6,411 nt of DNA, taken from assembly GCA_026000155.1 (NCBI GenBank), contig BNYG01000063.1, positions 1 to 6,411 on the forward strand. Direction: 5' to 3'. How positions within the stretch are numbered: the stretch's first letter is position 1; each line of letters opens with the position of its first letter. The position numbers and the translations under genes were made by a program. Positions 1 to 6,411 of this stretch are shown one piece after another. Source of the DNA: Bacteroidia bacterium. Its GTDB lineage: Bacteria; Bacteroidota; Bacteroidia; Bacteroidales; Azobacteroidaceae. The notes beneath the pieces are model-generated. The model did not search any database. It saw nothing but the letters and a program-made list of their open reading frames with translations, and was not told the origin of the DNA.

Positions 1-2
1 AC

Positions 3-635
3 ATTATTCTTATTGTCTTTATTCTATTGATTCTGCTGAATATAGGGCTTTATTTTTTTGCTTCCCGGGTTTTAATTTTTTCACTTATTTTAGGTGTTTC
101 TATTGTTGTATTCTGTGTTGTCGTCAATTTTTTCCGGAATCCGCATTGTACCTATACCGGCGAAACCGAAGATATTGTCATCGCGCCGGCGGACGGCAGG
201 ATCGTGGTGATTGAAGAAGTTTTTGAGACAGAGTATTTCCAGGAAAAAAAGTTGCAAATATCCATTTTTATGGGTATTACCAATGTACATGTCAATTGGA
301 TACCTATCAATGGAAAGATTGTCCATTCGTCCCATCAAAAAGGACGCTTCCGGGCGGCTTACCTTCCCAAATCCAGTACGGAAAACGAACGTTCGACGGT
401 GGTGATTGAGCGGGAAAACGGAACGCAGATCATGGTTCGCCAAATTGCGGGCGCCATGGCGAAACGGATTGTGACTTACGCCAAAGCCGGTCAGGAATGT
501 GCTATCAATGATCAATTGGGGTTTATCAAATTTGGTTCGCGTGTCGATATCTTTCTGCCTTTGGATAGTGAAATCCAGGTGGAATTGGATCAAAAAGTGT
601 TCGGAAACCAAAGTGTCATTGCCCGGTTAAAATAA
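3..635 (+). CDS. psd: Phosphatidylserine decarboxylase, short membrane-anchored form (5' partial)
   Basis: Converts phosphatidylserine to phosphatidylethanolamine at the inner membrane, using a pyruvoyl group made by self-cleavage. The frame is open back to the window edge, with no ATG in the first 80 bases, so the true start lies upstream. Bacteroidales Psd is usually about 220-230 aa (recalled, not computed), so roughly 15-20 residues are missing. The visible N-terminus is a pair of hydrophobic segments (about nt 3-60 and 70-130) ending in NFFRNP. The catalytic domain follows: [12 protein letters not shown] with Asp at nt 192-194, TNVHVNW with His at 288-290, [12 protein letters not shown], and [15 protein letters not shown]. 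The self-cleavage site is FGSRVD, with the pyruvoyl-forming Ser at 537-539; GS replaces the LGST of the long E. coli form. Cleavage would leave a 32-residue alpha chain. The Asp/His/Ser set matches the triad proposed for the family. The stop is 9 nt before pssA, which makes its substrate. Confidence 0.95.
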   Translation: MILIVFILLILLNIGLYFFASRVLIFSLILGVSIVVFCVVVNFFRNPHCTYTGETEDIVIAPADGRIVVIEEVFETEYFQEKKLQISIFMGITNVHVNWIPINGKIVHSSHQKGRFRAAYLPKSSTENERSTVVIERENGTQIMVRQIAGAMAKRIVTYAKAGQECAINDQLGFIKFGSRVDIFLPLDSEIQVELDQKVFGNQSVIARLK

Positions 636-644
636 AATAGAGAT

Positions 645-1334
645 ATGAAAAATATTCCCAATCTTATTACCTGTTTAAATCTCCTGGCAGGAAGTTTTGC
701 GTGTGTCATGGCTCTTAAATTCGACAATTATACAGGAGCATTCATTTTTATTGTGCTGGCTGCCGTTTTTGATTTTATGGACGGATTTGCTTCCCGTTTG
801 TTACATGCTTACTCGAAAATGGGTGCCGAATTGGATTCATTAGCCGATGTAGTCAGTTTCGGTTTAGCGCCCGGATGCATTGTATATTCCTATCTGGCTT
901 CTTATGCGAGTGGCAACAGTTGGCCGTTGCTGGCTTTTCTTCTGCCGGTTTTTTCCGCCCTCCGTTTGGCGAAGTTCAATATCGACACACGGCAGACGAC
1001 TTCTTTTCTGGGATTGCCTGTTCCGGCATCGGGTTTGTTTTGGGCGTCGTTTATTCCTTCCATTCATTGGATTGCCGGCTCTTTTTCGATCTATGTAATT
1101 ATTACCGGCATTATTGTGCTGCTGATCGTTTTCTGCCTGTTGATGGTTTCGGAAATACCGATGTTTTCCCTGAAATTCAAAAATTTGAAATGGGAAGACA
1201 ACCAATGGCCGTTTTCCCTGATTTTGATTGCTGTTTTGACGTTCGCGATCTTCTTTTCGCTGGGAATGCTCCTGCTGGGAGTGAGTACGACCATTCTTAT
1301 TTATATTATTATGTCCTTAATCAAATCGAAATAA
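645..1334 (+). CDS. pssA: CDP-diacylglycerol--serine O-phosphatidyltransferase (phosphatidylserine synthase)
   Basis: Integral membrane CDP-alcohol phosphatidyltransferase that makes phosphatidylserine and CMP from CDP-diacylglycerol and L-serine; Psd next door uses the product. The protein has 229 aa. It begins MKNIPNLITCLNLLAG, a typical first membrane helix of this family. The catalytic signature spans residues 43-68: Asp43, Asp46-Gly47, Arg51, Gly60, Asp64 and Asp68, with the normal spacing D-x2-D-G-x3-R-x8-G-x3-D-x3-D. The four aspartates hold the metal ions. The residue before Arg51 is Ser50, where the family signature has Ala; this is conservative and probably harmless. About six to eight hydrophobic segments follow, ending with a long hydrophobic C-terminus and a basic KSK tail. 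The ATG at 645 follows a weak AGAG stretch and lies 9 nt after the psd stop, so the two are almost surely co-transcribed and perhaps translationally coupled. Confidence 0.95.
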   Translation: MKNIPNLITCLNLLAGSFACVMALKFDNYTGAFIFIVLAAVFDFMDGFASRLLHAYSKMGAELDSLADVVSFGLAPGCIVYSYLASYASGNSWPLLAFLLPVFSALRLAKFNIDTRQTTSFLGLPVPASGLFWASFIPSIHWIAGSFSIYVIITGIIVLLIVFCLLMVSEIPMFSLKFKNLKWEDNQWPFSLILIAVLTFAIFFSLGMLLLGVSTTILIYIIMSLIKSK

Positions 1335-1349
1335 AAATCATTGCCGGTT

Positions 1350-2789
1350 ATGAAAAAAAAGCCCCTGCCTCTTTTAGAAAAAGTACTGATTACCGGGATT
1401 GCCGCTGAGGGAAAAGCCATTGCCAAGTACAATGATATGGTCATTTTTATTCCTTTTGTAGTTCCGGGCGATGTGGTTGACATTCAATTGATACGGAAAA
1501 AACATTCGTATGCGGAAGGAAAAGCGGTATATTTTCATGAATATTCGGCTCAACGGGTAGAACCTTTTTGTGAACATTACGGTGTTTGCGGCGGCTGTAA
1601 ATGGCAAATATTACCCTATTCCGAACAAATACGTTACAAACAGCAACAGGTTACGGACAACCTGACCCGTATCGGAAAAATTGCTTTGCCGGAAATTTCT
1701 CCTGTTCTGGGTTCGGAAAAAACCCGGTTTTACCGGAATAAATTGGAATATACGTTTTCCAATAAACGCTGGATGACCTGGGAAGATGTGCAATCGGGAA
1801 AAACGTTTGAAAACCGCGATGCTTTGGGTTTCCATATCCCGGATATGTTCGATAAAGTATTGGATATCAACGAATGTTGGTTGCAGGAAGAACCGTCGAA
1901 TGCCATTCGCTTGGCAATAAAAGATTTCTGTCTGCAACATAGTTATCCTTTTTTTGATTTACGCGAACAGACCGGTTTGATGCGGAATCTGATTATCCGG
2001 ACTTCTACCACCGGTGAAGTGATGCTGATTGTGGTATTTTACGAAGAGGACAAAGAAAAGCGGAATGCTTTATTGGATTTTATAGCCAACCGGTTTCAGG
2101 AAATTACTTCGTTACTCTATATTGTGAATCAAAAAGCCAATGATACGATTACCGATCAGGTGGTTCACGTATTCAAAGGCAAAGACCATATTTTTGAACA
2201 GATGGACGTAGGGGCAAAACATTTTTTGCCCTTACGATTCAAAATCGGAGCGAAATCATTTTATCAAACCAACAGCGAACAAGCCTATAATTTATACACT
2301 ATCGCCCGGAATTTTGCCGGTTTGAGCGGAAATGAATTGGTTTACGACCTTTATACAGGCACCGGGACGATTGCCAATTTTATTGCAAAAGATGCCAAAC
2401 AAGTCATTGGTATTGAATATGTTCCGGAAGCTATTGAAGATGCCAAAGTCAATTCCGAAATCAATGGAATTACCAATACCTTGTTTTTTGCCGGCGATAT
2501 GAAAAATATTTTAAATGCCGGATTTATAGCACAATACGGTCGCCCGGATGTGATGATTACCGATCCGCCCCGCGCGGGAATGCACGATGATGTGATTGGG
2601 ACGATTTTGTTTGCCGAACCGAAAAAAATAGTCTATGTGAGTTGCAACCCGGCTACCCAAGCCCGGGATTTGAATCTGTTAGACAGTAAATATAAAGTGA
2701 CAAAAGTTCAACCGGTGGATATGTTTCCGCATACGCACCATGTGGAAAATGTGGTATTATTGGAACTAAAAACGAATGGTTATGAGTAA
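1350..2789 (+). CDS. rlmD: 23S rRNA (uracil-5-)-methyltransferase, RlmD/RumA family
   Basis: SAM-dependent enzyme that makes 5-methyluridine in 23S rRNA (U1939 in E. coli numbering is the RlmD target). It has 479 aa from the ATG at 1350; a TTG at 1341 also opens the frame, but ATG-AAA-AAA is the likelier start, 15 nt after pssA. An N-terminal TRAM-like RNA-binding domain (about residues 8-65) is followed by the iron-sulfur cysteines Cys74, Cys80, Cys83 and Cys176 (CEHYGVCGGC, then NECW), all four present. The Rossmann methyltransferase domain has the SAM loop DLYTGTGT from Asp333, DPPRAG at 405-410, the catalytic nucleophile Cys432 in VSCNPA, and the proton-abstracting Glu466 in HHVEN. It is therefore a complete, active-looking enzyme. 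Family members differ in target (RlmD U1939, RlmC U747, RlmCD both, TrmA tRNA U54). The Fe-S cluster and TRAM domain argue against TrmA, but whether U1939 alone is modified cannot be read from the sequence. Its end overlaps the start of the next gene. Confidence 0.93.
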   Translation: MKKKPLPLLEKVLITGIAAEGKAIAKYNDMVIFIPFVVPGDVVDIQLIRKKHSYAEGKAVYFHEYSAQRVEPFCEHYGVCGGCKWQILPYSEQIRYKQQQVTDNLTRIGKIALPEISPVLGSEKTRFYRNKLEYTFSNKRWMTWEDVQSGKTFENRDALGFHIPDMFDKVLDINECWLQEEPSNAIRLAIKDFCLQHSYPFFDLREQTGLMRNLIIRTSTTGEVMLIVVFYEEDKEKRNALLDFIANRFQEITSLLYIVNQKANDTITDQVVHVFKGKDHIFEQMDVGAKHFLPLRFKIGAKSFYQTNSEQAYNLYTIARNFAGLSGNELVYDLYTGTGTIANFIAKDAKQVIGIEYVPEAIEDAKVNSEINGITNTLFFAGDMKNILNAGFIAQYGRPDVMITDPPRAGMHDDVIGTILFAEPKKIVYVSCNPATQARDLNLLDSKYKVTKVQPVDMFPHTHHVENVVLLELKTNGYE

Positions 2790-4347
2790 GTTAGAAGAAT
2801 TTAGACAAGTAATTGATAGCAATTATGTGTTCAAAGGAGAATCCTTTCTGTTGGGCGCTCCCAAGTTCAATGGAGAAGCGTTGGAAGATTCCTATATTCG
2901 CGTACCTTTAAAAACAATGAACCGTCACGGATTGGTGGCAGGCGCTACCGGAACCGGAAAAACAAAATCTTTGCAAGTCATTGCCGAAGCTTTGAGTGAT
3001 GCAAGCGTTTCGGTTGTGATGCTGGATATCAAAGGAGATTTGAGCGGTCTCGCCGAACCGGGCGCCGAAAATAAAATCATCAAAGAACGCTATTCCTTAA
3101 TGAAAATTGATTATCATCCGGAGGGTTATCCGGTGGAATTAATGACCATCAGTAATGAACCGGGTGTAAGGCTGCGGGCGACCGTAACCGAATTCGGGCC
3201 GGTCTTGATGTCCAAAATTCTGGATTTGAATGATACGCAAGGGGGGTTGGTGGCATTGATTTATAAGTTTTGCGATGATAATCATCTTCCGTTGGTCGAT
3301 TTGAAAGATTTTATCAAAGTGCTGCAATATATTGGCGATGAAGGAAAAGTGGAAATCGAGAAAGAATACGGAAAAATTTCTTCGGTTTCGCTGGGAACTA
3401 TTCTTCGCAAAATCATTGAGTTACAACAACAGGGAGCTGATTTATTTTTCGGGGAACCTTCCTTTGAAGTCGATGACTTGATGCGGACGGATGCACAGGG
3501 CAGGGGCATGATCAACATTATCCGTGTGACGGATATGCAGGATCGTCCCAAATTGTTTTCCACTTTCCTGCTTCAGATGTTGGCTGAATTGTATGCCACG
3601 TGTCCTGAAGAAGGCGATTTGGACAAACCCAAATTGGTTTTGTTTATTGATGAAGCCCATCTGATTTTTCAGGAAGCCAGTTCGGCTTTACTGCAACAAA
3701 TTGAAACGGTTATCAAATTGATCCGTTCCAAAGGCATCGGGATATTCTTTTGTACGCAAAATCCAACGGATGTTCCTCCGGCTATTTTGAGTCAATTGGG
3801 CTTCAAATTGCAACATGCTCTGCGGGCTTTTACCGCCAAAGACCGGAAAGACATCAAAAGCATGGCGGAAAATTTCCCTTATACCGAATTTTATAAGACC
3901 GACGAATTGTTGACTCAAATGGGAACCGGTGAAGCGTTGTTCACCTGTCTGAACGAGAAGGGACTTCCGACTCCCCTGGCTTATACGCTATTGATTTCTC
4001 CCCGTTCGAGAATGGATATTTTGAATGAAAATGAAATAAGCGCCCTGGTACAGAAAAGCAAATTGGTTGCCAAATACAACCAAACCATCGACCGGGAAAG
4101 CGCTTATGAAATTTTATCCGGAAAAATGGAACGGTATGCCAAAGAAGCCGAACTTGCTCAAAAGCAAAAGGAATTGGAAAAAGAACAGAAAGAATGGGAA
4201 AAACGGCAACCGGCAACGTACAGGCGAACTTCTACGCGGAAACAAAAATCTACCATAGAGCAAGTGTTGGGAAGCGCTGCGGCTAAACAAGCGGTACGGA
4301 CTATTTCTACTTCCCTGGTTCGCGGATTGTTTGGTATGTTGAAGTGA
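2776..4347 (+). CDS. HerA/YjgR-type ATPase (DUF853 family)
   Basis: P-loop ATPase of the HerA/FtsK superfamily, closest by its motifs to E. coli YjgR (DUF853), whose cellular role is not established. It has 523 aa from the ATG at 2776, or 521 from the ATG at 2782 (MSKLEEF), which is equally plausible. The start lies inside the 3' end of rlmD in another frame (overlap 14 or 8 nt), suggesting translational coupling. Walker A is GATGTGKT at residues 56-63, preceded by the typical NRHGLVAG. Next come MLDIKGDLSGLAEPG (about 93-107) and Walker B LFIDEAH with Asp292-Glu293, followed by the sensor-like FFCTQNPTDVP. The C-terminal third has HALRAFTAKDRKDIK and GTGEALFTCLNEKG, both usual in the family. 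A highly charged Lys/Glu stretch at about 449-475, probably a coiled coil, leads to a basic linker and an Ala/Arg-rich tail ending GLFGMLK. There is no transmembrane segment. No nurA, sir2 or other usual HerA partner is nearby, so a DNA-end-processing or defence role is not supported here. Confidence 0.9.
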   Translation: MVMSKLEEFRQVIDSNYVFKGESFLLGAPKFNGEALEDSYIRVPLKTMNRHGLVAGATGTGKTKSLQVIAEALSDASVSVVMLDIKGDLSGLAEPGAENKIIKERYSLMKIDYHPEGYPVELMTISNEPGVRLRATVTEFGPVLMSKILDLNDTQGGLVALIYKFCDDNHLPLVDLKDFIKVLQYIGDEGKVEIEKEYGKISSVSLGTILRKIIELQQQGADLFFGEPSFEVDDLMRTDAQGRGMINIIRVTDMQDRPKLFSTFLLQMLAELYATCPEEGDLDKPKLVLFIDEAHLIFQEASSALLQQIETVIKLIRSKGIGIFFCTQNPTDVPPAILSQLGFKLQHALRAFTAKDRKDIKSMAENFPYTEFYKTDELLTQMGTGEALFTCLNEKGLPTPLAYTLLISPRSRMDILNENEISALVQKSKLVAKYNQTIDRESAYEILSGKMERYAKEAELAQKQKELEKEQKEWEKRQPATYRRTSTRKQKSTIEQVLGSAAAKQAVRTISTSLVRGLFGMLK

Positions 4348-4413
4348 TGAACTTATTCTGTTATCATTTTGGATTTGAGAAATTATCCGGATGGAAATCG
4401 GAATATATAACCA
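4348..4413. other. Convergent intergenic gap, no clear terminator
   Basis: This 66-nt gap separates the ATPase gene (plus) from the lipoprotein pseudogene (minus). Transcripts from both sides must end near here. The only dyad seen is the 8-base palindrome ATCCGGAT near 4385-4392 and a weak GATTT/AAATC pairing around it. Neither is followed by a proper T-run in a terminator arrangement, so no terminator is called. Confidence 0.5.
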
Positions 4414-5155
4414 TTATTTTTTATGCTTTACCAGTCTAATCACCGGATTTGATTCTTCATCCAATTCTGCAGCAATTTCTTTCAGTTTGCCTTTCAGCAG
4501 TTCCCTCCCTCATTCTCACAACCGGCGTTATAATTGTTTTAAAAGGAATTTGAATTTCCCGGATAATACTCCCATCCTGTTTTGATATAATCACATGATG
4601 TGGTTTGCCTCTATCCTCCCCATTGTTGTAATATTCGGAATAATCATAGCAAAACAAATTATCCTTGTTATAATTGAATATATCTGAATATGCGGCATCT
4701 TCGGTATGATTAAAACTCCGTTTGAATTTTCCATACAAATCATATACGATGATTTTTTTTGCCGGCGTATTGACAAATATTTCACCATTATTTTCATCAA
4801 GGATAATCCCTGTAATATTTGAATATTCTTCGCCACTTTGTCCCTGCCGGTTCATCTTCCTTAAACCTTTACCGGTTTTTCTGTCAAAAAGAAAAATATC
4901 TCCATCTCTGTTTCTGTTTGTTACCAATATGATTTTTTTACCAACGTCTCTCACAAAGCCTTGAGTAATAAATTCTTCAGTGGTTTCCAGCGCAATATAT
5001 TCCACATCCATAAAGTCCTGAAGAATCAACCCCTTTTCAGGATAACTTGCCGTAACATCAACGGTGACGATACCATTGGTTGATTGTTTGTTCTCTCCAC
5101 ATCCTGCCACTGCAACCAACAGGATAATTGTTAAAATCGGATTTGCTTTTTTCAT
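4414..5155 (-). pseudogene. 6-bladed beta-propeller lipoprotein, broken by an internal deletion and frameshift
   Basis: Remnant of a paralogue of the intact lipoprotein gene just upstream. The ATG is at 5155 (MKKANP, same as the sister gene), 11 nt after the sister's stop; a TTG at 5170 also opens the frame but has no sister support. It encodes a signal peptide with lipobox VAGC (Cys19), then the blade sequences GDIFLFDRKTGKGLRKM, QGQSGEEYSNITGIILDE and KIIVYDLYGKFKRSF. Homology to the sister runs to about RMREG (near 4502-4516). The frame then reads 15 unrelated residues (TAERQTERNCCRIG and neighbours) and stops at 4457-4459. In the frame that starts at Glu codon 4503-4501 the lost C-terminus reappears (ELLKGKLKEIAAELDEE, then SNPVIRLVKHKK) and stops at 4416-4414. 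The total of 742 nt is not a multiple of three. About 0.44 kb, roughly 145 codons or three blades, is missing, so a working propeller cannot form. A secreted 232-235-aa fragment could still be made. Confidence 0.85.
4501..4516 (-). other. Deletion junction in the lipoprotein pseudogene
   Basis: This is where sequence matching the sister's KMSDG region (near 5698-5712) is joined to sequence matching its ELKGRLKE region (near 5240-5262). In the sister both inferred break sites carry GGGGAA on the coding strand (complement of 5697-5702 and of 5260-5265), and the pseudogene has GGGAA at the join. The two sites are 437 nt apart in the sister, which is not a multiple of three and gives the frameshift that is seen. 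Confidence 0.75.
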
Positions 5156-5158
5156 TCG
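4997..5158 (-). repeat. Near-identical 162-nt 5' block, copy in the pseudogene
   Basis: Matches 6250-6411 at a constant offset of 1253 nt, with a single difference (C at 5031, T at 6284 on the plus strand; Gly versus Glu codon). It covers 3 nt before the ATG, the signal peptide, the lipobox and the first mature residues through DVEY. Outside this block the two genes are much less alike. Confidence 0.95.
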
Positions 5159-5166
5159 TACATCAT

Positions 5167-6408
5167 TCAATTATTCGGTTTTTTGTGCTTTATCAGCATA
5201 ATCACCGGATTATCCTCTTCGTCCAATTTCGCAGCAATTTCTTTCAATCTGCCTTTCAGTTCCCCTTTCTTGTAAGATTCAACCAATTGGTAAGCTTCTA
5301 AAGGATACCATGATTCGATTTCGTGATTCACAGGGCTTAGCATGGTCATGTATATTTCTTTTTTAGTTGAATAGTCGCCATTGTAAACAGTATATTCCGA
5401 AAATGCCTTTTCCTGCCTGTCGTACATAAAAAAAGTTCTCGGAAATCCTTGTTTTGTATTAAAGTTATATTCATTTTTTATGGTTTCCATAAAAATATAA
5501 CGGTCGGAAAGCAACCTCAATACAAGAAAAACTCCCGGATCCATGGATTGGATGGGTGGAGTTCTTACGAGAAACGGATGCATACTATAATCCGGCAAAA
5601 AGGTATAAACTGTATCGGAAGAATGTTCTAACAGCATCCAATTGCCTTTAAAAGAGATTATTGCACGATATGAACCGGGATTCACAGTATAAAACATTCC
5701 CCCATCGCTCATCTTTTGATGTAAAAACGTCTTTTCTTTGAATGGAATTTTAATTTCTTTGGTAATACTCCCATCCTGTTTGGATATGAGAACAAATGCT
5801 ATTTCTTCATTGTATTTATCATAGCAAATTAGATTTTTTCTATCATAATTGAATATATCGGTATAAAATAAAGATCCGGCGCCTTCCTTGTGTTTAAGAC
5901 TTCTTTTAAAATTCCCATATAAGTCATACACTTGAATTTTTTTTGTAGAATTGCCGTTGACAAACATTTCACTGTTGCCTTCATCCAAAACAATCCCTGA
6001 AATAGAAGCATATTCTTCGCCGCCTTGACCTTTATGGTTTATCTTCCGTAAGGCTTTCCCTGTTCTGTCATAAACAAAAATATCCCCGTCGTTGACTCGG
6101 TTTTTTACTAATATGAATTTCTTGCCTATATCCATTACAACGCCTTGATTAACGAAATCATCATTCGTTTCCAACGGAATATACTCCACATCCATAAAAT
6201 CCTGAAGAATCAGTTCTTTTTTTTGAGAATAACTTTTCGTAACATCGACATATTCCACATCCATAAAGTCCTGAAGAATCAACTCCTTTTCAGGATAACT
6301 TGCCGTAACATCAACGGTGACGATACCATTGGTTGATTGTTTGTTCTCTCCACATCCTGCCACTGCAACCAACAGGATAATTGTTAAAATCGGATTTGCT
6401 TTTTTCAT
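5167..6408 (-). CDS. Intact lipoprotein, predicted 6-bladed beta-propeller (DUF5128-like)
   Basis: A 413-aa exported protein of unknown function. The N-terminus MKK, hydrophobic core residues 7-17 and lipobox V16-A17-G18-C19 form a type II signal peptide, so the mature protein should be lipid-anchored at Cys19. It is followed by a short polar linker. The body resembles the 6-bladed beta-propeller (NHL-like) lipoproteins common in Bacteroidales: GDIFVYDRTGKALRKI, NHKGQGGEEYASISGIVLDE, then KIQVYDLYGNFKRSLKH, alternating short beta-strand stretches with DxxG-type turns. The C-terminus is a charged helix (GRLKEIAAKLDEE) followed by DNPVIMLIKHKKPNN, an ending I associate with this family. Residues 32-53 and 54-76 are a tandem duplication absent from the sister gene. 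The ATG at 6408 is only 3 nt from the window edge, so its promoter and upstream neighbour are not visible. The family assignment rests on motif recall; a ligand or binding partner cannot be inferred. The gene is more AT-rich than the psd-pssA-rlmD block. Confidence 0.8.
   Translation of the reverse strand: MKKANPILTIILLVAVAGCGENKQSTNGIVTVDVTASYPEKELILQDFMDVEYVDVTKSYSQKKELILQDFMDVEYIPLETNDDFVNQGVVMDIGKKFILVKNRVNDGDIFVYDRTGKALRKINHKGQGGEEYASISGIVLDEGNSEMFVNGNSTKKIQVYDLYGNFKRSLKHKEGAGSLFYTDIFNYDRKNLICYDKYNEEIAFVLISKQDGSITKEIKIPFKEKTFLHQKMSDGGMFYTVNPGSYRAIISFKGNWMLLEHSSDTVYTFLPDYSMHPFLVRTPPIQSMDPGVFLVLRLLSDRYIFMETIKNEYNFNTKQGFPRTFFMYDRQEKAFSEYTVYNGDYSTKKEIYMTMLSPVNHEIESWYPLEAYQLVESYKKGELKGRLKEIAAKLDEEDNPVIMLIKHKKPNN
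6181..6315 (-). repeat. Imperfect in-frame tandem repeat, 66 + 69 nt
   Basis: Unit 1 (6250-6315) encodes VDVTASYPEK-ELILQDFMDVEY and unit 2 (6181-6249) encodes VDVTKSYSQKKELILQDFMDVEY. They share DVT-SY and ELILQDFMDVEY, and differ by one codon in length and at several bases. The sister gene has one unit only. Unit 1 is almost identical to the sister's unit; unit 2 is not. Confidence 0.92.
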
Positions 6409-6411
6409 TCG
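6250..6411 (-). repeat. Near-identical 162-nt 5' block, copy in the intact lipoprotein gene
   Basis: Partner of 4997-5158, 161 of 162 bases identical. The block runs into the window edge, so its upstream limit is unknown. Its downstream limit falls exactly at the end of the first tandem-repeat unit (Tyr53 codon). Confidence 0.95.

Noticed and set aside
90..611. 173-codon open frame on the minus strand opposite psd
   Set aside because: It lies wholly inside psd, and its translation shows no family motif. The plus-strand reading has clear Psd catalytic motifs.
875..1408. 177-codon open frame on the plus strand across pssA and the start of rlmD
   Set aside because: Alternative frame of pssA; it lacks an ATG start, overlaps two well-supported genes, and its translation is rich in Cys/Phe without recognisable motifs.
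2776..4347. HerA-like ATPase as part of an antiphage system
   Set aside because: Defence HerA proteins come with partners such as Sir2 or a nuclease. The neighbours here are rlmD and a convergent lipoprotein pair, and the motifs fit the widespread DUF853/YjgR family.
4370..4413. Bidirectional terminator between the convergent genes
   Set aside because: The ATCCGGAT palindrome has no loop and the possible GATTT/AAATC stem is short and interrupted, without a properly placed T-run.
4391..4585. 64-codon open frame on the plus strand over the pseudogene's 3' end
   Set aside because: Ser/Phe-rich translation typical of the antisense of a Lys/Glu-rich coding end, and the same region is explained by homology to the lipoprotein C-terminus on the minus strand.
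4457..5170. Treating the downstream lipoprotein as an intact 237-aa gene starting at TTG 5170
   Set aside because: The sister gene's ATG-AAA-AAA start corresponds to 5155, and the last 15 or so residues are out of frame with the conserved C-terminus that continues to 4414.

Overview
The window looks like a chromosomal segment from a member of the Bacteroidota, most likely Bacteroidales. The reasons are the adjacent psd-pssA pair, the short membrane-anchored form of Psd, the near absence of Shine-Dalgarno sequences, and lipoproteins of the 6-bladed beta-propeller type that this group carries in large numbers. I cannot name the genus.

Positions 1-4347 hold four tightly packed plus-strand genes that look like one transcription unit. 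They are psd (phosphatidylserine decarboxylase, 5' end cut by the window edge), pssA (phosphatidylserine synthase), rlmD (23S rRNA m5U methyltransferase) and a HerA/YjgR-type (DUF853) ATPase whose start lies inside the end of rlmD. PssA and Psd catalyse consecutive steps: CDP-diacylglycerol plus serine gives phosphatidylserine, which is decarboxylated to phosphatidylethanolamine. The last two genes have no evident part in lipid synthesis and are probably housekeeping genes that share the transcript.

Positions 4348-4413 are a short convergent gap with no convincing terminator hairpin. Positions 4414-6408 are read from the minus strand and are visibly more AT-rich. They contain two paralogous lipoprotein genes in tandem, 11 nt apart. 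The upstream one (ATG at 6408, 413 aa) is intact and starts 3 nt from the window edge. The downstream one (ATG at 5155) is a pseudogene: about 0.44 kb of its middle is missing relative to its sister, and the join is out of frame, so its original C-terminus survives in another frame down to position 4414.

The most informative part of the window is the recent history of this pair. The first 162 nt of the two copies are identical except for one base, while the rest is far more diverged. The identical block ends exactly at the boundary of a 22/23-residue tandem repeat found only in the intact copy. This points to gene conversion or unequal recombination that gave a chimeric N-terminus. The deletion in the other copy has short matching G-rich sequence at both inferred ends. 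I see no CRISPR array, mobile element, RNA gene or recognisable defence system, and no good evidence for a wholly new system.
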